A DNA stretch of 41,638 bases, taken from Candidatus Geocrenenecus sp. JGI 0000106-J15. Lineage in GTDB: Archaea; Thermoproteota; Nitrososphaeria_A; Caldarchaeales; Wolframiiraptoraceae. The stretch lies in contig ASPF01000015.1 of assembly GCA_000405685.1 (NCBI GenBank), forward strand, positions 18,246-59,883, given 5' to 3'. Under the pieces are notes generated by a model, which was given only the letters and a program-made list of their open reading frames with translations, did no database searches and was not told the DNA's origin. This document shows, in pieces, positions 16,713 through 25,194 of this stretch; within the stretch, counting starts at the first letter, position 1; the number at the start of each line of letters is the position of its first letter. The position numbers and the translations under genes are program-made.

Positions 16713-17315
16713 CTAATCTAGAGTCTTAAGAAGAATCTTTCTCACCGCAGCTCTAAAAATCCTAGAAACTGTAGAAGTATCTACACCTAGGAGGAAAGCG
16801 ACATCTTTTATACTAGCATTTCTTCTAAGGTCTAGGTAACCTGATTTAAGGATTACATTCAAGACTTCTAACTGTCTATGAGTTAGCTCGTAGGCTACGT
16901 AGTCGTGAACTGAGAGAACTTCGACATCTAAGCCTTTTTCCTCTAACTTCTCTATAAGCTTCTTCTGGAATAGCCTACCTGGCACAATTATCTTCGTTAT
17001 AATGCCTATAGGCTCAGAATAGGATATGGATTCGATTATTACAGGAAGCTGGGAGAAGACTTTACAAGCTGAACAGCTTTCTGTAGTGACCCAGAGATAA
17101 TTGCTTGGTAGAAGCATATATGAGCCAGGTAGATCGTTGAATTGAGCTTTCTGTACGGGTCTAGACATCCTTAATAGATGAGTTGAATAGTTTTCACTTA
17201 TTCTTACTTTTTTGAATTCAGCGTCTATTTTCTTTCGGTGTAGAAATTCTAAGACTCTACAATCACTGTTACGTATCGATATCTTTAAAGTCTTTAAACC
17301 TAGTTTCTGCCTCAA
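16713..17315 (-). CDS. HTH_10 (Bat-like) transcription regulator with CxxC motif
   Basis: A 200-residue protein. Residues about 144-194 match the HTH_10 domain seen in archaeal Bat-type regulators: LTHRQLEVLNVILKSGYLDL, then NASIKDVAFLLGVDTSTVSRIFRAAVRKIL. The N-terminal about 140 residues form an uncharacterised sensor region with Cys19, Cys81 and Cys84 (ESCSACKVF), which could bind a metal, an Fe-S cluster or heme, or act as a redox switch. The gene lies directly upstream of the two oxidoreductase genes on the same strand, 86 bp away, and is inserted with them between rpl1 and rpl10, so it probably regulates them. The start is TTG 17315; the first in-frame ATG would remove Cys19. Confidence 0.8.
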   Translation of the reverse strand: MRQKLGLKTLKISIRNSDCRVLEFLHRKKIDAEFKKVRISENYSTHLLRMSRPVQKAQFNDLPGSYMLLPSNYLWVTTESCSACKVFSQLPVIIESISYSEPIGIITKIIVPGRLFQKKLIEKLEEKGLDVEVLSVHDYVAYELTHRQLEVLNVILKSGYLDLRRNASIKDVAFLLGVDTSTVSRIFRAAVRKILLKTLD

Positions 17316-17374
17316 TCCAATCTATTAGAATATAGTAGAGACATCTATTAAGATATGTATTTACTTATTTTATT

Positions 17375-18040
17375 TCATCCTTCTAGTACGACTTTGACAG
17401 ATTTATCCATCGTCTTCTTTACGTATATAGATTTAATATTATTGAAGTGTTTCTCTAATCTATCAGCAACTTTAAGTATCGCTGTTAAAGCATTCTCTGC
17501 TAGGCTTCTTGTATCCATGTCTTCAACACCTATCATACACATAGCTTGAGGGTTCTTCCTAACATTAACAGTTACTGTCCTACTATATTTCTTAGCAAGA
17601 TCTATGATGTTTGCTCCTGGAGGTATTGGGATAGGTCTCTTACCTCTACCTCCTAATGCTGCTCCAAGAGCTTTAGCTGTTAAACCCATTAATGGAGGAT
17701 CAACTAAGAAATAATCATACTGGGATGCAATCTTCTTTGCAGCTCTCTTATTTCCAACTAACGATTCCAATTCATCTCTCTCTATTACTCTATCAATCTC
17801 AGGGATCTTCCTCGCCTCGGATCCTAGAGCTGGCGTAGCTATTACACATATTCTTCTCTTCTTTCCACCTAAACCATTTGGTAGCTCGATATCTTCAACA
17901 AACCTATTCTCAGGCTTTTTTAGATCTATACCTTCTATATTGATTAGAAGCTCTATACTCTGCTTAAACTTCCTAGGCTCAGTAGACTTCTTCACTTCTT
18001 CAATTGCTTCAATGATATTTTTTTCTAAAGCTTTAGACAT
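17375..18040 (-). CDS. rpl1: Ribosomal protein L1
   Basis: A 221-residue L1, the base of the mobile L1 stalk, which helps release deacylated tRNA. Typical features: NIIEAIEEVKKSTEPRKFKQSIEL, FVEDIELPNGLGGKKRRICV, YDYFLVDPPLMGLTAKALGAALGGRGKRPIPIP and TVTVNVRKNPQAMCMIGVEDM. Length is normal. Start ATG 18040. A TATA-like ACTTATATT on the minus strand near 18077 and a 204-bp spacer upstream suggest that it is transcribed separately from rpl11, which precedes it directly in most archaea. Archaeal L1 often controls its own mRNA, but I saw no clear L1-binding mimic. Confidence 0.96.
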   Translation of the reverse strand: MSKALEKNIIEAIEEVKKSTEPRKFKQSIELLINIEGIDLKKPENRFVEDIELPNGLGGKKRRICVIATPALGSEARKIPEIDRVIERDELESLVGNKRAAKKIASQYDYFLVDPPLMGLTAKALGAALGGRGKRPIPIPPGANIIDLAKKYSRTVTVNVRKNPQAMCMIGVEDMDTRSLAENALTAILKVADRLEKHFNNIKSIYVKKTMDKSVKVVLEG

Positions 18041-18199
18041 TCTTCTTCACATACTTCTCAATAGCTAGGTTAATATAAGTATAATTCTTCTCGACAGAAT
18101 ATATTAAGAGTAAGTTAACGCTGCAAGAGCTATAAGGCATCATAAAAAGCATTATAATTTTTTGACCAGAATCTAGTCTTCAACTCAATATTTTCTAAA

Positions 18200-18218
18200 G
18201 CCTCCAAGAATCTGAGGC
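18200..18218 (-). terminator. Hairpin downstream of rpl11
   Basis: GCCTC and GAGGC arms with a 9-base loop, 26 bp after the rpl11 stop on the minus strand, followed by TTT and an A/T-rich run. It sits where the secE-nusG-rpl11 transcript would end. Nothing else gene-like was seen in the rest of the 204-bp spacer. Confidence 0.45.
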
Positions 18219-18244
18219 GTACAGGTTTTCAGTCTTTAAATGGT

Positions 18245-18724
18245 CTATGCTAGTCTATCGTCATGTATTCCTGAGTCTATCTCTTTAATAATCTCTCTAG
18301 GATTTTTACCGTCTACTGTTATGCCCATACTTAAACATGTACCGAGTACTTGTTTAACAGCAGACTTTAAACTCTTAGCACGCATATCAGCAATCTTTAC
18401 CTTAGCTATCTTTACAACCTGATCTAGGGTAAGTCCACCTATATTTTCTCTTCCAGCCATTTTAGAACCCTTCTCTACTCCAGCCTCCTTAACTATTAGA
18501 GCAGTAGTAGTAGGTGTCCCAACTACGACTTTGAATTCTTTAGTATCTGTGTTAACAGTTACTTCTACTGGAACCCTCATGCCTTTAAATTCCGAGGTAA
18601 CTCTATTTATTTCTTCAACGATCTGTAAGACATTTACACCTAGTGGACCGAGAGCTGGACCTATAGGTGGACCAGCATTTGCCTCTCCACCTTGTACGAG
18701 GAATCGGACTGTTTTCTCAGGCAT
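18245..18724 (-). CDS. rpl11: Ribosomal protein L11
   Basis: A 159-residue L11 of the GTPase-associated centre. It has the N-terminal VRFLVQGGEANAGPPIGPALGPLGVNV and the rRNA-binding C-terminal domain with TTTALIVKEAGVEKGS, IGGLTLDQVVKIAKVK and GTCLSMGITVDGK. An upstream GTG at 18736 is in frame, but ATG 18724 is preferred: it is preceded by GAGGTGG at ideal spacing and lies one base after the nusG stop, indicating coupled translation. Confidence 0.96.
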   Translation of the reverse strand: MPEKTVRFLVQGGEANAGPPIGPALGPLGVNVLQIVEEINRVTSEFKGMRVPVEVTVNTDTKEFKVVVGTPTTTALIVKEAGVEKGSKMAGRENIGGLTLDQVVKIAKVKIADMRAKSLKSAVKQVLGTCLSMGITVDGKNPREIIKEIDSGIHDDRLA

Positions 18725-18725
18725 T

Positions 18726-19235
18726 TCAACTACCACCTCTACTAGCTTGTTGCGCTAACCTAACTTGGTCTGCTGAGATGGAGATTGGGAGGGGGAAGGC
18801 AGCATCTGCAGGCTCTATTGTAAGCTCATTTTTAGGTTTATCTATTCTTACCACTCTGCCATATATTCCTCTTAGTGGTCCAGCAACTATTTCAACCATG
18901 TCTCCAATTGAGATTGTCTCAATAATAGGTTTCTCCACTAGATGCTGCATAATCTCTTCTTTCTTAACTACTAGAGCAGATCTAGATTTTACATGTCTTA
19001 CTGCTTGAGTTATTAATGAGACTTTCTCCTTGCTATCCGCCTCGATGAATATGTATCCTTTGATATTAGGTAGAGTTATTATAGCGTATACTCCTTCTAC
19101 TGCAATCTCTCTTCCAACTATTTTTCCATCTTGAATAACTTCCCTAACAATTTTGCTCTCAATAATTCTAGCTACATTTCTCTCCTGACCTACTGTTACT
19201 TTAACTGCAAAATACCTCGGAGAAGTTTGAGACAA
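18726..19235 (-). CDS. spt5: Transcription elongation factor NusG/Spt5
   Basis: A 169-residue archaeal Spt5: an NGN domain (YFAVKVTVGQERNVARII, with GVYAIITLPNIKGYIFIEA) and a KOW domain (IGDMVEIVAGPLRGIYGRVVRID). It binds the RNA polymerase clamp with Spt4 and increases processivity. The start is TTG 19235, with GGTAGATG upstream. An overlapping ATG in another frame is not the start because that frame does not give the protein. It forms an operon with rpl11. Confidence 0.94.
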   Translation of the reverse strand: MSQTSPRYFAVKVTVGQERNVARIIESKIVREVIQDGKIVGREIAVEGVYAIITLPNIKGYIFIEADSKEKVSLITQAVRHVKSRSALVVKKEEIMQHLVEKPIIETISIGDMVEIVAGPLRGIYGRVVRIDKPKNELTIEPADAAFPLPISISADQVRLAQQASRGGS

Positions 19236-19345
19236 TTTTCATCTACCTATAGAGATTATTCTGTTTATTAAGTATAAACTTTTTGCAGATATTAGCTATA
19301 TGGTTATCGAGATACATAATTAAGTATATTTTGTAAGGACTCTTT

Positions 19346-19540
19346 CTATACTCCTTGAATAGCTAATGCTATGAATCTTATAATAAACGCTATTACGCCT
19401 ATAATCGATACACCGATTAGAGTTATCCTTAATGCAAGTAGGAACTCAGTCCTAGAAGGCTTCCTAGCTAACTTGAACAATATTGTAGAGTTCTTAATGA
19501 ATTCTCTTAGACCCAAGACTTCACCTATATGTTCCCTCAA
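19346..19540 (-). CDS. secE: Preprotein translocase subunit SecE/Sec61-gamma
   Basis: A 64-residue protein with an amphipathic N-terminal helix, the conserved KLARKPSRTEFLLALRIT and one transmembrane helix (about residues 41-62, IGVSIIGVIAFIIRFIALAI). This is the Sec61-gamma pattern; the protein clamps the SecY channel. The start is TTG 19540. It lies 110 bp before nusG in the usual archaeal order. Confidence 0.92.
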   Translation of the reverse strand: MREHIGEVLGLREFIKNSTILFKLARKPSRTEFLLALRITLIGVSIIGVIAFIIRFIALAIQGV

Positions 19541-19642
19541 ACTTTTTCTTAAAATACTTATTCTAATCGAACCTGTAGTCGGTCCAGTATCACCATACTA
19601 GCCTCTGGAAGCATGTTGAATTTTTCTAGGGAGATTAAGATG

Positions 19643-19651
19643 GCTTTATAT
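19643..19651 (+). promoter_or_regulatory. TATA box of the zinc-finger/aEF-1beta operon
   Basis: CTTTATATT is centred about 30 bp before the ATG at 19677, giving an almost leaderless transcript. Confidence 0.5.
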
Positions 19652-19676
19652 TGTAGATTTAGAATGGAGAAGCAGT

Positions 19677-19850
19677 ATGAGTAGACGAGCAGTAGTCTGT
19701 ACATCATGTAATAAGCCGATAGCTCCTGGAGAGTCGGCTGTAAATTTTCCATGCCCTAGTTGTGGAAGAGTAAAGATATGGAGATGTGAGATGTGTAGAG
19801 ACCTTGCTAAACCTTATGTATGTCCATCATGTGGATTTGAGGGGCCGTGA
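19677..19850 (+). CDS. Small archaeal zinc-finger protein (HVO_2753-like)
   Basis: A 57-residue protein that is easy to miss. It has four CxxC-type pairs: CTSC (8-11), CPSC (26-29), CEMC (37-40) and CPSC (49-52), and it ends GFEGP. This fits the two-zinc-finger archaeal family exemplified by Haloferax HVO_2753, which is commonly encoded just before aEF-1beta. The pairing holds here: the aEF-1beta ATG lies 7 bp after this stop. The role is unclear; an RNA- or ribosome-related function is assumed from its neighbours. The start is ATG 19677, with GGAGAAG close upstream. Confidence 0.88.
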   Translation: MSRRAVVCTSCNKPIAPGESAVNFPCPSCGRVKIWRCEMCRDLAKPYVCPSCGFEGP

Positions 19851-19857
19851 GTTCAAG

Positions 19858-20127
19858 ATGGCGAAAGTAGTAGTACTAGTTAGGATAATGCCTCTCGATG
19901 AATCCATAGATGTAAATAACTTATTGTTAAAGATAAAATCTAAGCTTCCTGAGAATATCGAGCTTGTCTCTGTGAAGACTGAGCCATTCGTCTTCGGGCT
20001 TAACGTAATCAACGCTCTATTCAAGATGCCTGATGAAGAAGGCTATCCAAACATATTAGAAGAATACTTAAAAGGGTTTGAAGAAGTAGGAGAACTTGAA
20101 ATAGTCTCAATGAGCAGAACTAGATAA
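19858..20127 (+). CDS. ef1b: Translation elongation factor aEF-1beta
   Basis: An 89-residue nucleotide exchange factor for aEF-1A. The family pattern is VVVLVRIMPLDESIDVNNLL, VKTEPFVFGLNVINALFKMPDEEG and VGELEIVSMSR. The frame is open from 19786, but that part overlaps the zinc-finger gene; ATG 19858 gives the normal length. It shares an operon with the zinc-finger gene. Confidence 0.94.
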   Translation: MAKVVVLVRIMPLDESIDVNNLLLKIKSKLPENIELVSVKTEPFVFGLNVINALFKMPDEEGYPNILEEYLKGFEEVGELEIVSMSRTR

Positions 20128-20320
20128 GATCTAGCATCTTCGCATATCTTGAAAAATAATATCTAAACAGATACTCTAAACTTCTCCTGATAACTCTAGC
20201 TGTGGATGATGATATATGGTTAAAGCTTATTTAGATGGTTTCCACAAGATAGTAGGATATAATCTTTCTTACGAGTCTCAGAAATCTGATCTAAGTTTAA
20301 TCACTCTCCTAGAAGTTTTC

Positions 20321-20329
20321 CTTTAAATA
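20321..20329 (+). promoter_or_regulatory. TATA box of cdc48
   Basis: CTTTAAATA is centred about 29 bp upstream of the ATG at 20354, so a very short or absent leader is expected. The rest of the 226-bp spacer back to aEF-1beta shows no gene; TCAGA/TCTGA arms (2-bp centre) occur near 20278-20289. Confidence 0.5.
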
Positions 20330-20353
20330 CTAGATAGGGGATGTAGAGTAAGG

Positions 20354-22528
20354 ATGAGCGCTAAGGAACTACGTCTTAGAGTCGCTGAAGCTAGACAGAG
20401 AGATGTTGGATATGGTATAGCTAGAATAGATAGAGAAGTAGGAGCTAGTGCAGGTTTCCAGACAGGAGATATGGTTGAGATTAGAGGGAAGAAAGTTGCT
20501 GCTGCAACTCTCTGGCTTGGATATCTTGAAGATGAAAAAGACGTTATCAGGATTGATGGATATATACGGAGCAATGCAGGTGTAGCATTAAACGACTGGG
20601 TTATAGTACGTAAAGCAGATGTGAGAGAAGCTCAACTAGTAGTACTCGCTCCAGTTAATACAACAGTTAAGCCAGATGAAAATTTTACTAGACTAGTTAA
20701 GAGTAGGCTTATCGAGTATCCCTTAGTACAGAAGAATATTGTTCCAGTATTATTCTTTGGAAACTTATTCACTTTCGCAGTTGTTCAAACGAGACCTGCA
20801 GGTGTAGTCAAGATTACACCTAAGACTAAGCTTGTAGTCCACAGTAAAATAATACAGGAGAAAGCATTTAGGACGAGCGTAACATATGAAGATATCGGTG
20901 GATTACAGGAACAGATACAGAGGATCAGAGAAATGATAGAGCTACCTCTTAGATATCCTGAATTATTCCAGAAGCTTGGAATCGAGCCTCCTAAAGGTGT
21001 CCTACTATACGGTCCACCTGGATGCGGTAAAACTCTTCTAGCAAAAGCCGTAGCAACAGAAGCCGAGGCAAACTTCATACTAATCAACGGTCCAGAGATT
21101 ATGAACAAGTACTATGGTGAAACAGAGGCAAGACTTAGAGAGATCTTCAGGAAAGCAGAAGAAGAAGCTCCAAGCATAGTATTCATTGATGAGATTGACG
21201 CTATAGCTCCTAAGAGAAGTGAAGTAACAGGAGAAGTAGAGAAGAGAGTCGTAGCCCAGCTACTTGCTTTAATGGATGGACTAGAGGCGAGAGGTCAAGT
21301 AATAGTTATCGGTGCAACAAATAGACCTAATGCTCTTGATCCAGCTCTAAGAAGACCTGGAAGATTCGATAGAGAGATAGAGATAGGCATACCTGATAAG
21401 AAAGGTAGAAGAGAGATACTCCAGATACATACCCGTGGTATGCCTCTGGCAGAAGATGTAAACATAGATAGACTTGCAGAGATAACTAGAGGATACACTG
21501 GAGCAGATCTTGCAGCATTATGCCGTGAAGCAGCAATGAAAGCAATTAGAAGGATACTTCCAAGTATAGATTTTAATGAGGAACATATATCTCCAGACAT
21601 ATTGGATAGCTTGATAGTTACGATGAAGGACTTCTTAGATGCATTTAAGGAGATAACACCTACAGCCTTAAGAGAAGTAGAGATCGAGATACCCAATGTT
21701 AGATGGGAAGATGTTGGAGGTCTAGAAGAAGTAAAACAAAGACTTGTAGAAGCTGTTGAGTGGCCCCTAAAATATCCTGAGAAATTTGAGAAATTCGGTA
21801 TCAAGCCTCCTAGAGGAATACTCCTCTACGGTCCACCTGGATGTGGCAAGACTCTGCTTGCTAAAGCTATAGCTACAGAGTCTGAAGCAAACTTCATAAG
21901 CGTTAAGGGACCAGAGATATTCAATAAATGGGTTGGAGAATCAGAGAAAGCTATAAGAGAAATATTCAGGAAGGCGAGGCAGGCTGCACCATGCATAATA
22001 TTCTTTGATGAGATTGAATCAATTATACCTAGAAAAGACTTGGTGGATGATTCTTCAGGAGTAACTAATAGGGTCTCAAGCCAGCTCTTATCAGAGATGG
22101 ATGGTGTAGAAGAACTATCAGACGTTATAGTTATCGGTGCAACAAATAGACCAGACTTAATAGATCCAGCGGTTATGAGACCTGGAAGACTTGATAGATT
22201 AATCTATGTGCCTCCACCAGATGAGAAGGCTAGATATTCTATTCTCAAGATATATACTAGAAGGATGCCTCTAACTCATGACGTTAATTTAAGAGAATTA
22301 GCAGCTAGAACTGAGGGATATTCTGGAGCAGATCTAGAATCACTCTGTAGAGAAGCTGCTTTAAACAGTCTTAGAAAGAACATCGAAGCAGAATATGTTA
22401 CTAGAGAAGATTTCGAGGAATCATTAAAAATAGTTAAGCCTAGCATATCTCCCCAGATGATAAGAGATTATGAAAAGGTTAGAGAATTCTTAAGATATAC
22501 TGAGAAACAGTTAACAATGATAGGATAG
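20354..22528 (+). CDS. cdc48: Cdc48/VAT-type AAA+ ATPase
   Basis: A 724-residue unfoldase with a double-psi barrel N-domain (1-about 165) and two AAA+ modules. D1 has Walker A GPPGCGKT at 220-227 and Walker B IVFIDEID at 275-282; D2 has Walker A at 493-500 and Walker B IIFFDEIE at 548-555. Both have sensor ATNRP motifs and arginine fingers (RRPGRFDR, MRPGRLDR). The protein unfolds substrates, often for the proteasome. It ends in LTMIG and lacks the C-terminal HbYX motif used to dock on 20S proteasomes. A small winged-helix gene follows 16 bp downstream and is probably cotranscribed. Confidence 0.95.
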   Translation: MSAKELRLRVAEARQRDVGYGIARIDREVGASAGFQTGDMVEIRGKKVAAATLWLGYLEDEKDVIRIDGYIRSNAGVALNDWVIVRKADVREAQLVVLAPVNTTVKPDENFTRLVKSRLIEYPLVQKNIVPVLFFGNLFTFAVVQTRPAGVVKITPKTKLVVHSKIIQEKAFRTSVTYEDIGGLQEQIQRIREMIELPLRYPELFQKLGIEPPKGVLLYGPPGCGKTLLAKAVATEAEANFILINGPEIMNKYYGETEARLREIFRKAEEEAPSIVFIDEIDAIAPKRSEVTGEVEKRVVAQLLALMDGLEARGQVIVIGATNRPNALDPALRRPGRFDREIEIGIPDKKGRREILQIHTRGMPLAEDVNIDRLAEITRGYTGADLAALCREAAMKAIRRILPSIDFNEEHISPDILDSLIVTMKDFLDAFKEITPTALREVEIEIPNVRWEDVGGLEEVKQRLVEAVEWPLKYPEKFEKFGIKPPRGILLYGPPGCGKTLLAKAIATESEANFISVKGPEIFNKWVGESEKAIREIFRKARQAAPCIIFFDEIESIIPRKDLVDDSSGVTNRVSSQLLSEMDGVEELSDVIVIGATNRPDLIDPAVMRPGRLDRLIYVPPPDEKARYSILKIYTRRMPLTHDVNLRELAARTEGYSGADLESLCREAALNSLRKNIEAEYVTREDFEESLKIVKPSISPQMIRDYEKVREFLRYTEKQLTMIG

Positions 22529-22544
22529 AAGAGGCTTTAAGACC

Positions 22545-22784
22545 TTGAGTAAGAAACATCTAGTTCTTAGAAGTGAGCTATATTCAAAAGTATTAGAAGT
22601 ACTACAGAGGATGGGTGGAAAAGCATTAGAAGAAAATCTTCTTGATGAATTAAAGAAGAGAGGTATAGAAGTTACCCAGTCCGATCTTAGGAGCATATTA
22701 ATGAAGCTGGAGATCCATGATAAAGTTAGAGTTCTAAGTTTAGATGAAGAAAAAAAGTTAATCGAATTGATTACAAAGACTTGA
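22545..22784 (+). CDS. Small winged-helix-like protein
   Basis: A 79-residue, mostly helical protein: LYSKVLEVLQRMGGKALEEN, LLDELKKRGIEVTQSDLRSI, then LMKLEIHDKVRVLSLDEEKKL. The three-helix pattern with a short beta wing fits a winged-helix domain like those in small archaeal transcription or RNA-related factors. The start is TTG 22545, 16 bp after the cdc48 stop. The family is not recognised; linkage to Cdc48 suggests an adaptor or a cotranscribed regulator, but this is only position-based. Confidence 0.6.
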   Translation: MSKKHLVLRSELYSKVLEVLQRMGGKALEENLLDELKKRGIEVTQSDLRSILMKLEIHDKVRVLSLDEEKKLIELITKT

Positions 22785-22880
22785 AGAAGCAATCTTTATC
22801 GATTCTTGAAACCCTCGTTTTTAGAGATTTCTAAGATATCTTAACTTCTAATTCTTCTATTATCTATTATTCTGTTATTC

Positions 22881-23915
22881 TTAAAGCCATGCATCTAGAC
22901 TAGTTTTTCCACTTTCTTTCTTTAACGTATTCTGTAACTCGTTTAATGCTTTCCTAACTCTTTCAACCGAGAAATCATATTCTCCACATAAAAGATCCTC
23001 AACAGCCTGGTAATTAGGCTCAGACCATTCTATCTTGTAAGACTCTAATATATTCGGCTTCAAGAATATGTTTTTAATCTGCTCTAAATCTATTTCGACT
23101 TCTATCTTCAAGTATTTCAAAACATTCTCAGCTGTTCCATAGTCTTTGATCAACTTAAGAGCTTTCTTGGGACCAATACCTTTAACCCCTTCCCAGTAAT
23201 CAGTTCCAACAAGTATCCCAATATCTATTAATTGCTCCCTACTTATCTTCAAAACATCTAGAAGCCTATCCAAACGGATAAGCTCAGGTATAACTTCAAC
23301 ATATTCTTTTCTACCTGGGAGCTTCCTCTTACCAACTATTGAGAGATTTCTAATTAATCTAGGTGAACCGAAAAGTAGAGAATCCATATCTTGAGATGCT
23401 GAAGCATAAGCATCTCCCTTTAAAGTAATGTATGCTGCTTGAGCTTCACCTTCGCTTGGAGCTTGTACCACAGGCAGACCCATTAAGCTTATTAGATTCT
23501 TAGAGCTTTCAACTATGAATTCATCAAGTGTAGCTGCTTGTTGAGCATATTTTCTTGCTTCCTCGATTCTACCTTCCTGTAATGCTTGACGATAGAGTAT
23601 CGCTGCTTCAGCCCTTCTTTCCATTCTTTTCTCTACAGTTTGCTTCTTAAGTTCAGGCGGTCTACCATCATAGATGAAGACAGGCTTCATACCTGCTTTC
23701 AAGAAATTTATAACTCTAAAGAACAATCCACTTAGATGGCTTGTTATTCTTCCATGTCTATCCATTAATGGTCTACCATCTTGTCCACGTATTATACTGA
23801 TAAACTGATAGAGCATATTATATGCATCTAGAGCTATGGCCTTCCCTCTGAGATCTTCTAGGTCAATCTTCTCAATAATCTCTTCTGGGATTAAGTCTCC
23901 AAGTTTTACACCCAT
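22881..23915 (-). CDS. fen: Flap endonuclease 1
   Basis: A 344-residue FEN-1 that removes 5' flaps during Okazaki-fragment maturation and repair. The N-domain has IALDAYNMLYQF and PVFIYDGRPPELK, and the I-domain has PSEGEAQAAYI, YASASQDMDSLLFG and the helix-hairpin-helix GILVGTDYWEGVKGIGPKKALKLI. The C-terminal SLDAWL is a PCNA-interacting (PIP-box) end with Lys-Thr instead of Gln. Start ATG 23915; length normal. Minus-strand TATA-like AATTTATAC lies near 23960. Confidence 0.95.
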   Translation of the reverse strand: MGVKLGDLIPEEIIEKIDLEDLRGKAIALDAYNMLYQFISIIRGQDGRPLMDRHGRITSHLSGLFFRVINFLKAGMKPVFIYDGRPPELKKQTVEKRMERRAEAAILYRQALQEGRIEEARKYAQQAATLDEFIVESSKNLISLMGLPVVQAPSEGEAQAAYITLKGDAYASASQDMDSLLFGSPRLIRNLSIVGKRKLPGRKEYVEVIPELIRLDRLLDVLKISREQLIDIGILVGTDYWEGVKGIGPKKALKLIKDYGTAENVLKYLKIEVEIDLEQIKNIFLKPNILESYKIEWSEPNYQAVEDLLCGEYDFSVERVRKALNELQNTLKKESGKTSLDAWL

Positions 23916-24080
23916 CTAAGTCTCAACTCTCCATAAATCATAAGGGTTGTCCAAGCGTATAAATTATTACCTCAATATTGGCTGCATTCTAAGAGGATTG
24001 GTTCTTAAATTATGAGTTATCTATCTTGTAACATGAGGTTAGGCTACAAGTAGGCTGGGTAGAATTAGAAATCTTTATCT

Positions 24081-25130
24081 TCAGTTTATTTTCATTAACT
24101 CTAAAGATATGATGAATTTCAACGGTGCTACTTCAAGTAATTTATGTGAATAGATTATGTCTACTTTGTAGCCTATCTCTTCAGTTAACCTAGCTATTTT
24201 TAAGGAAGCTCTGCTAACTGAGTCTTCTCCACTTTCAACATGATATAGGTGGATTATTCCATTCTTCTTTAATTTACTTAGTGCGAGACCGAGGAATTTT
24301 AAAGAATCGAATGGTAGATCCATTATTATTCTATCATAAACTATTTTGATGTCTCCTAGTACTTGTCTTACATCTCCATGTATAGCCTTAACCCTATCTT
24401 CAACTTTGTTTAATGATATATTCATTAAAAGATATCTATATGCATCTGGATTGATTTCGATAGCTGTAACTTTTACTGTTGGATTCTTCTTAGCTATGAG
24501 AATCGAGAATGGTCCAACACCTGCAAACATATCTAGAATATTCTCATTATCTTTAACTTGTAGTGCTATTCTTAGTCTCTCACCGCTCATTCTAGGGTTG
24601 AAGAATGCTTTCATTAAGTCTAGCTTATAGATGCATCCATGCTCTCTATGTATAGTCTCCGTATCTAATCCACCAGCGATTATCTTAAACATTCTTATTC
24701 TATATTCTCCAATTGTCTCGCCCTGCTTAGAGAGCACTGTCTTAACTCTTGGATAAATTTCCATTACTGCTCTGCCTATCATGCTACTATAGCTTTCAAG
24801 CTCATCTGGTACATGGACTAAAGCTATATCTCCAACCAAGTCCATCGAAGAAGGAATATATGGGTGGAGTTTCTCAGGGAGAATATTCATTAAGGATTCT
24901 CTTAAACTCCTAGCCTTCTTCCAGCGTCTCTTAAAGAATGTGGAAGTGACCTCTAGAGGGTAGTCTTTGATTAGAATATTTAAATTATTAGTAGTTTTCA
25001 GCGGAAAATAAACATAGTCTACTTCGACCTTAGGCTTAAAATTGTTATCAATTAGTCCGAGTAGTTGTAGTTTTCTTCTTACTTCTTCAGCTCGATATTT
25101 CACGACCTTAACGGCTATCTTCTCTTCCAA
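24081..25130 (-). CDS. trm5: tRNA (guanine37-N1)-methyltransferase, Trm5 family
   Basis: A 349-residue SAM-dependent methyltransferase. The central region has AFFNPRMSGERLRIA and the SAM loop DMFAGVGPFSILIAKK, VTAIEINPDAYRYL and then IIMDLPFDSLKFL in place of the usual NLP-type motif IV. Trm5 makes m1G37, preventing frameshifting, and in archaea paralogues also feed wyosine synthesis; the Asp in motif IV (MDLP) makes the exact subtype uncertain (Trm5a/b or Taw2-like). The start is TTG 25130 with no Shine-Dalgarno; a TATA-like box lies 32 bp upstream, so it is nearly leaderless. The upstream gene is divergent. Confidence 0.83.
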   Translation of the reverse strand: MEEKIAVKVVKYRAEEVRRKLQLLGLIDNNFKPKVEVDYVYFPLKTTNNLNILIKDYPLEVTSTFFKRRWKKARSLRESLMNILPEKLHPYIPSSMDLVGDIALVHVPDELESYSSMIGRAVMEIYPRVKTVLSKQGETIGEYRIRMFKIIAGGLDTETIHREHGCIYKLDLMKAFFNPRMSGERLRIALQVKDNENILDMFAGVGPFSILIAKKNPTVKVTAIEINPDAYRYLLMNISLNKVEDRVKAIHGDVRQVLGDIKIVYDRIIMDLPFDSLKFLGLALSKLKKNGIIHLYHVESGEDSVSRASLKIARLTEEIGYKVDIIYSHKLLEVAPLKFIISLELMKIN

Positions 25131-25158
25131 TTTTCTCTAGGTATTGTTGTAGAGAAAC

Positions 25159-25166
25159 CTTAAAAA
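25159..25166. promoter_or_regulatory. Shared TATA-like box between divergent trm5 and small CxxC gene
   Basis: CTTAAAAA (TTTTTAAG on the minus strand) is the only strong box at suitable distance from both starts. Its centre (25162.5) is exactly midway between TTG 25130 and ATG 25195, so one element may serve both directions. A second A/T-rich element (about 25174-25188) is too close to 25195 to be its TATA box. Confidence 0.4.
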
Positions 25167-25194
25167 CATGAATCTTAAATTTATATTAATAGCT

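Noticed and set aside
20204..20290. C/D box sRNA candidate upstream of cdc48 (ATGATGA and a distant CTGA)
   Set aside because: The boxes are about 75 nt apart and no D' and C' boxes lie between; this does not fit the usual archaeal size.
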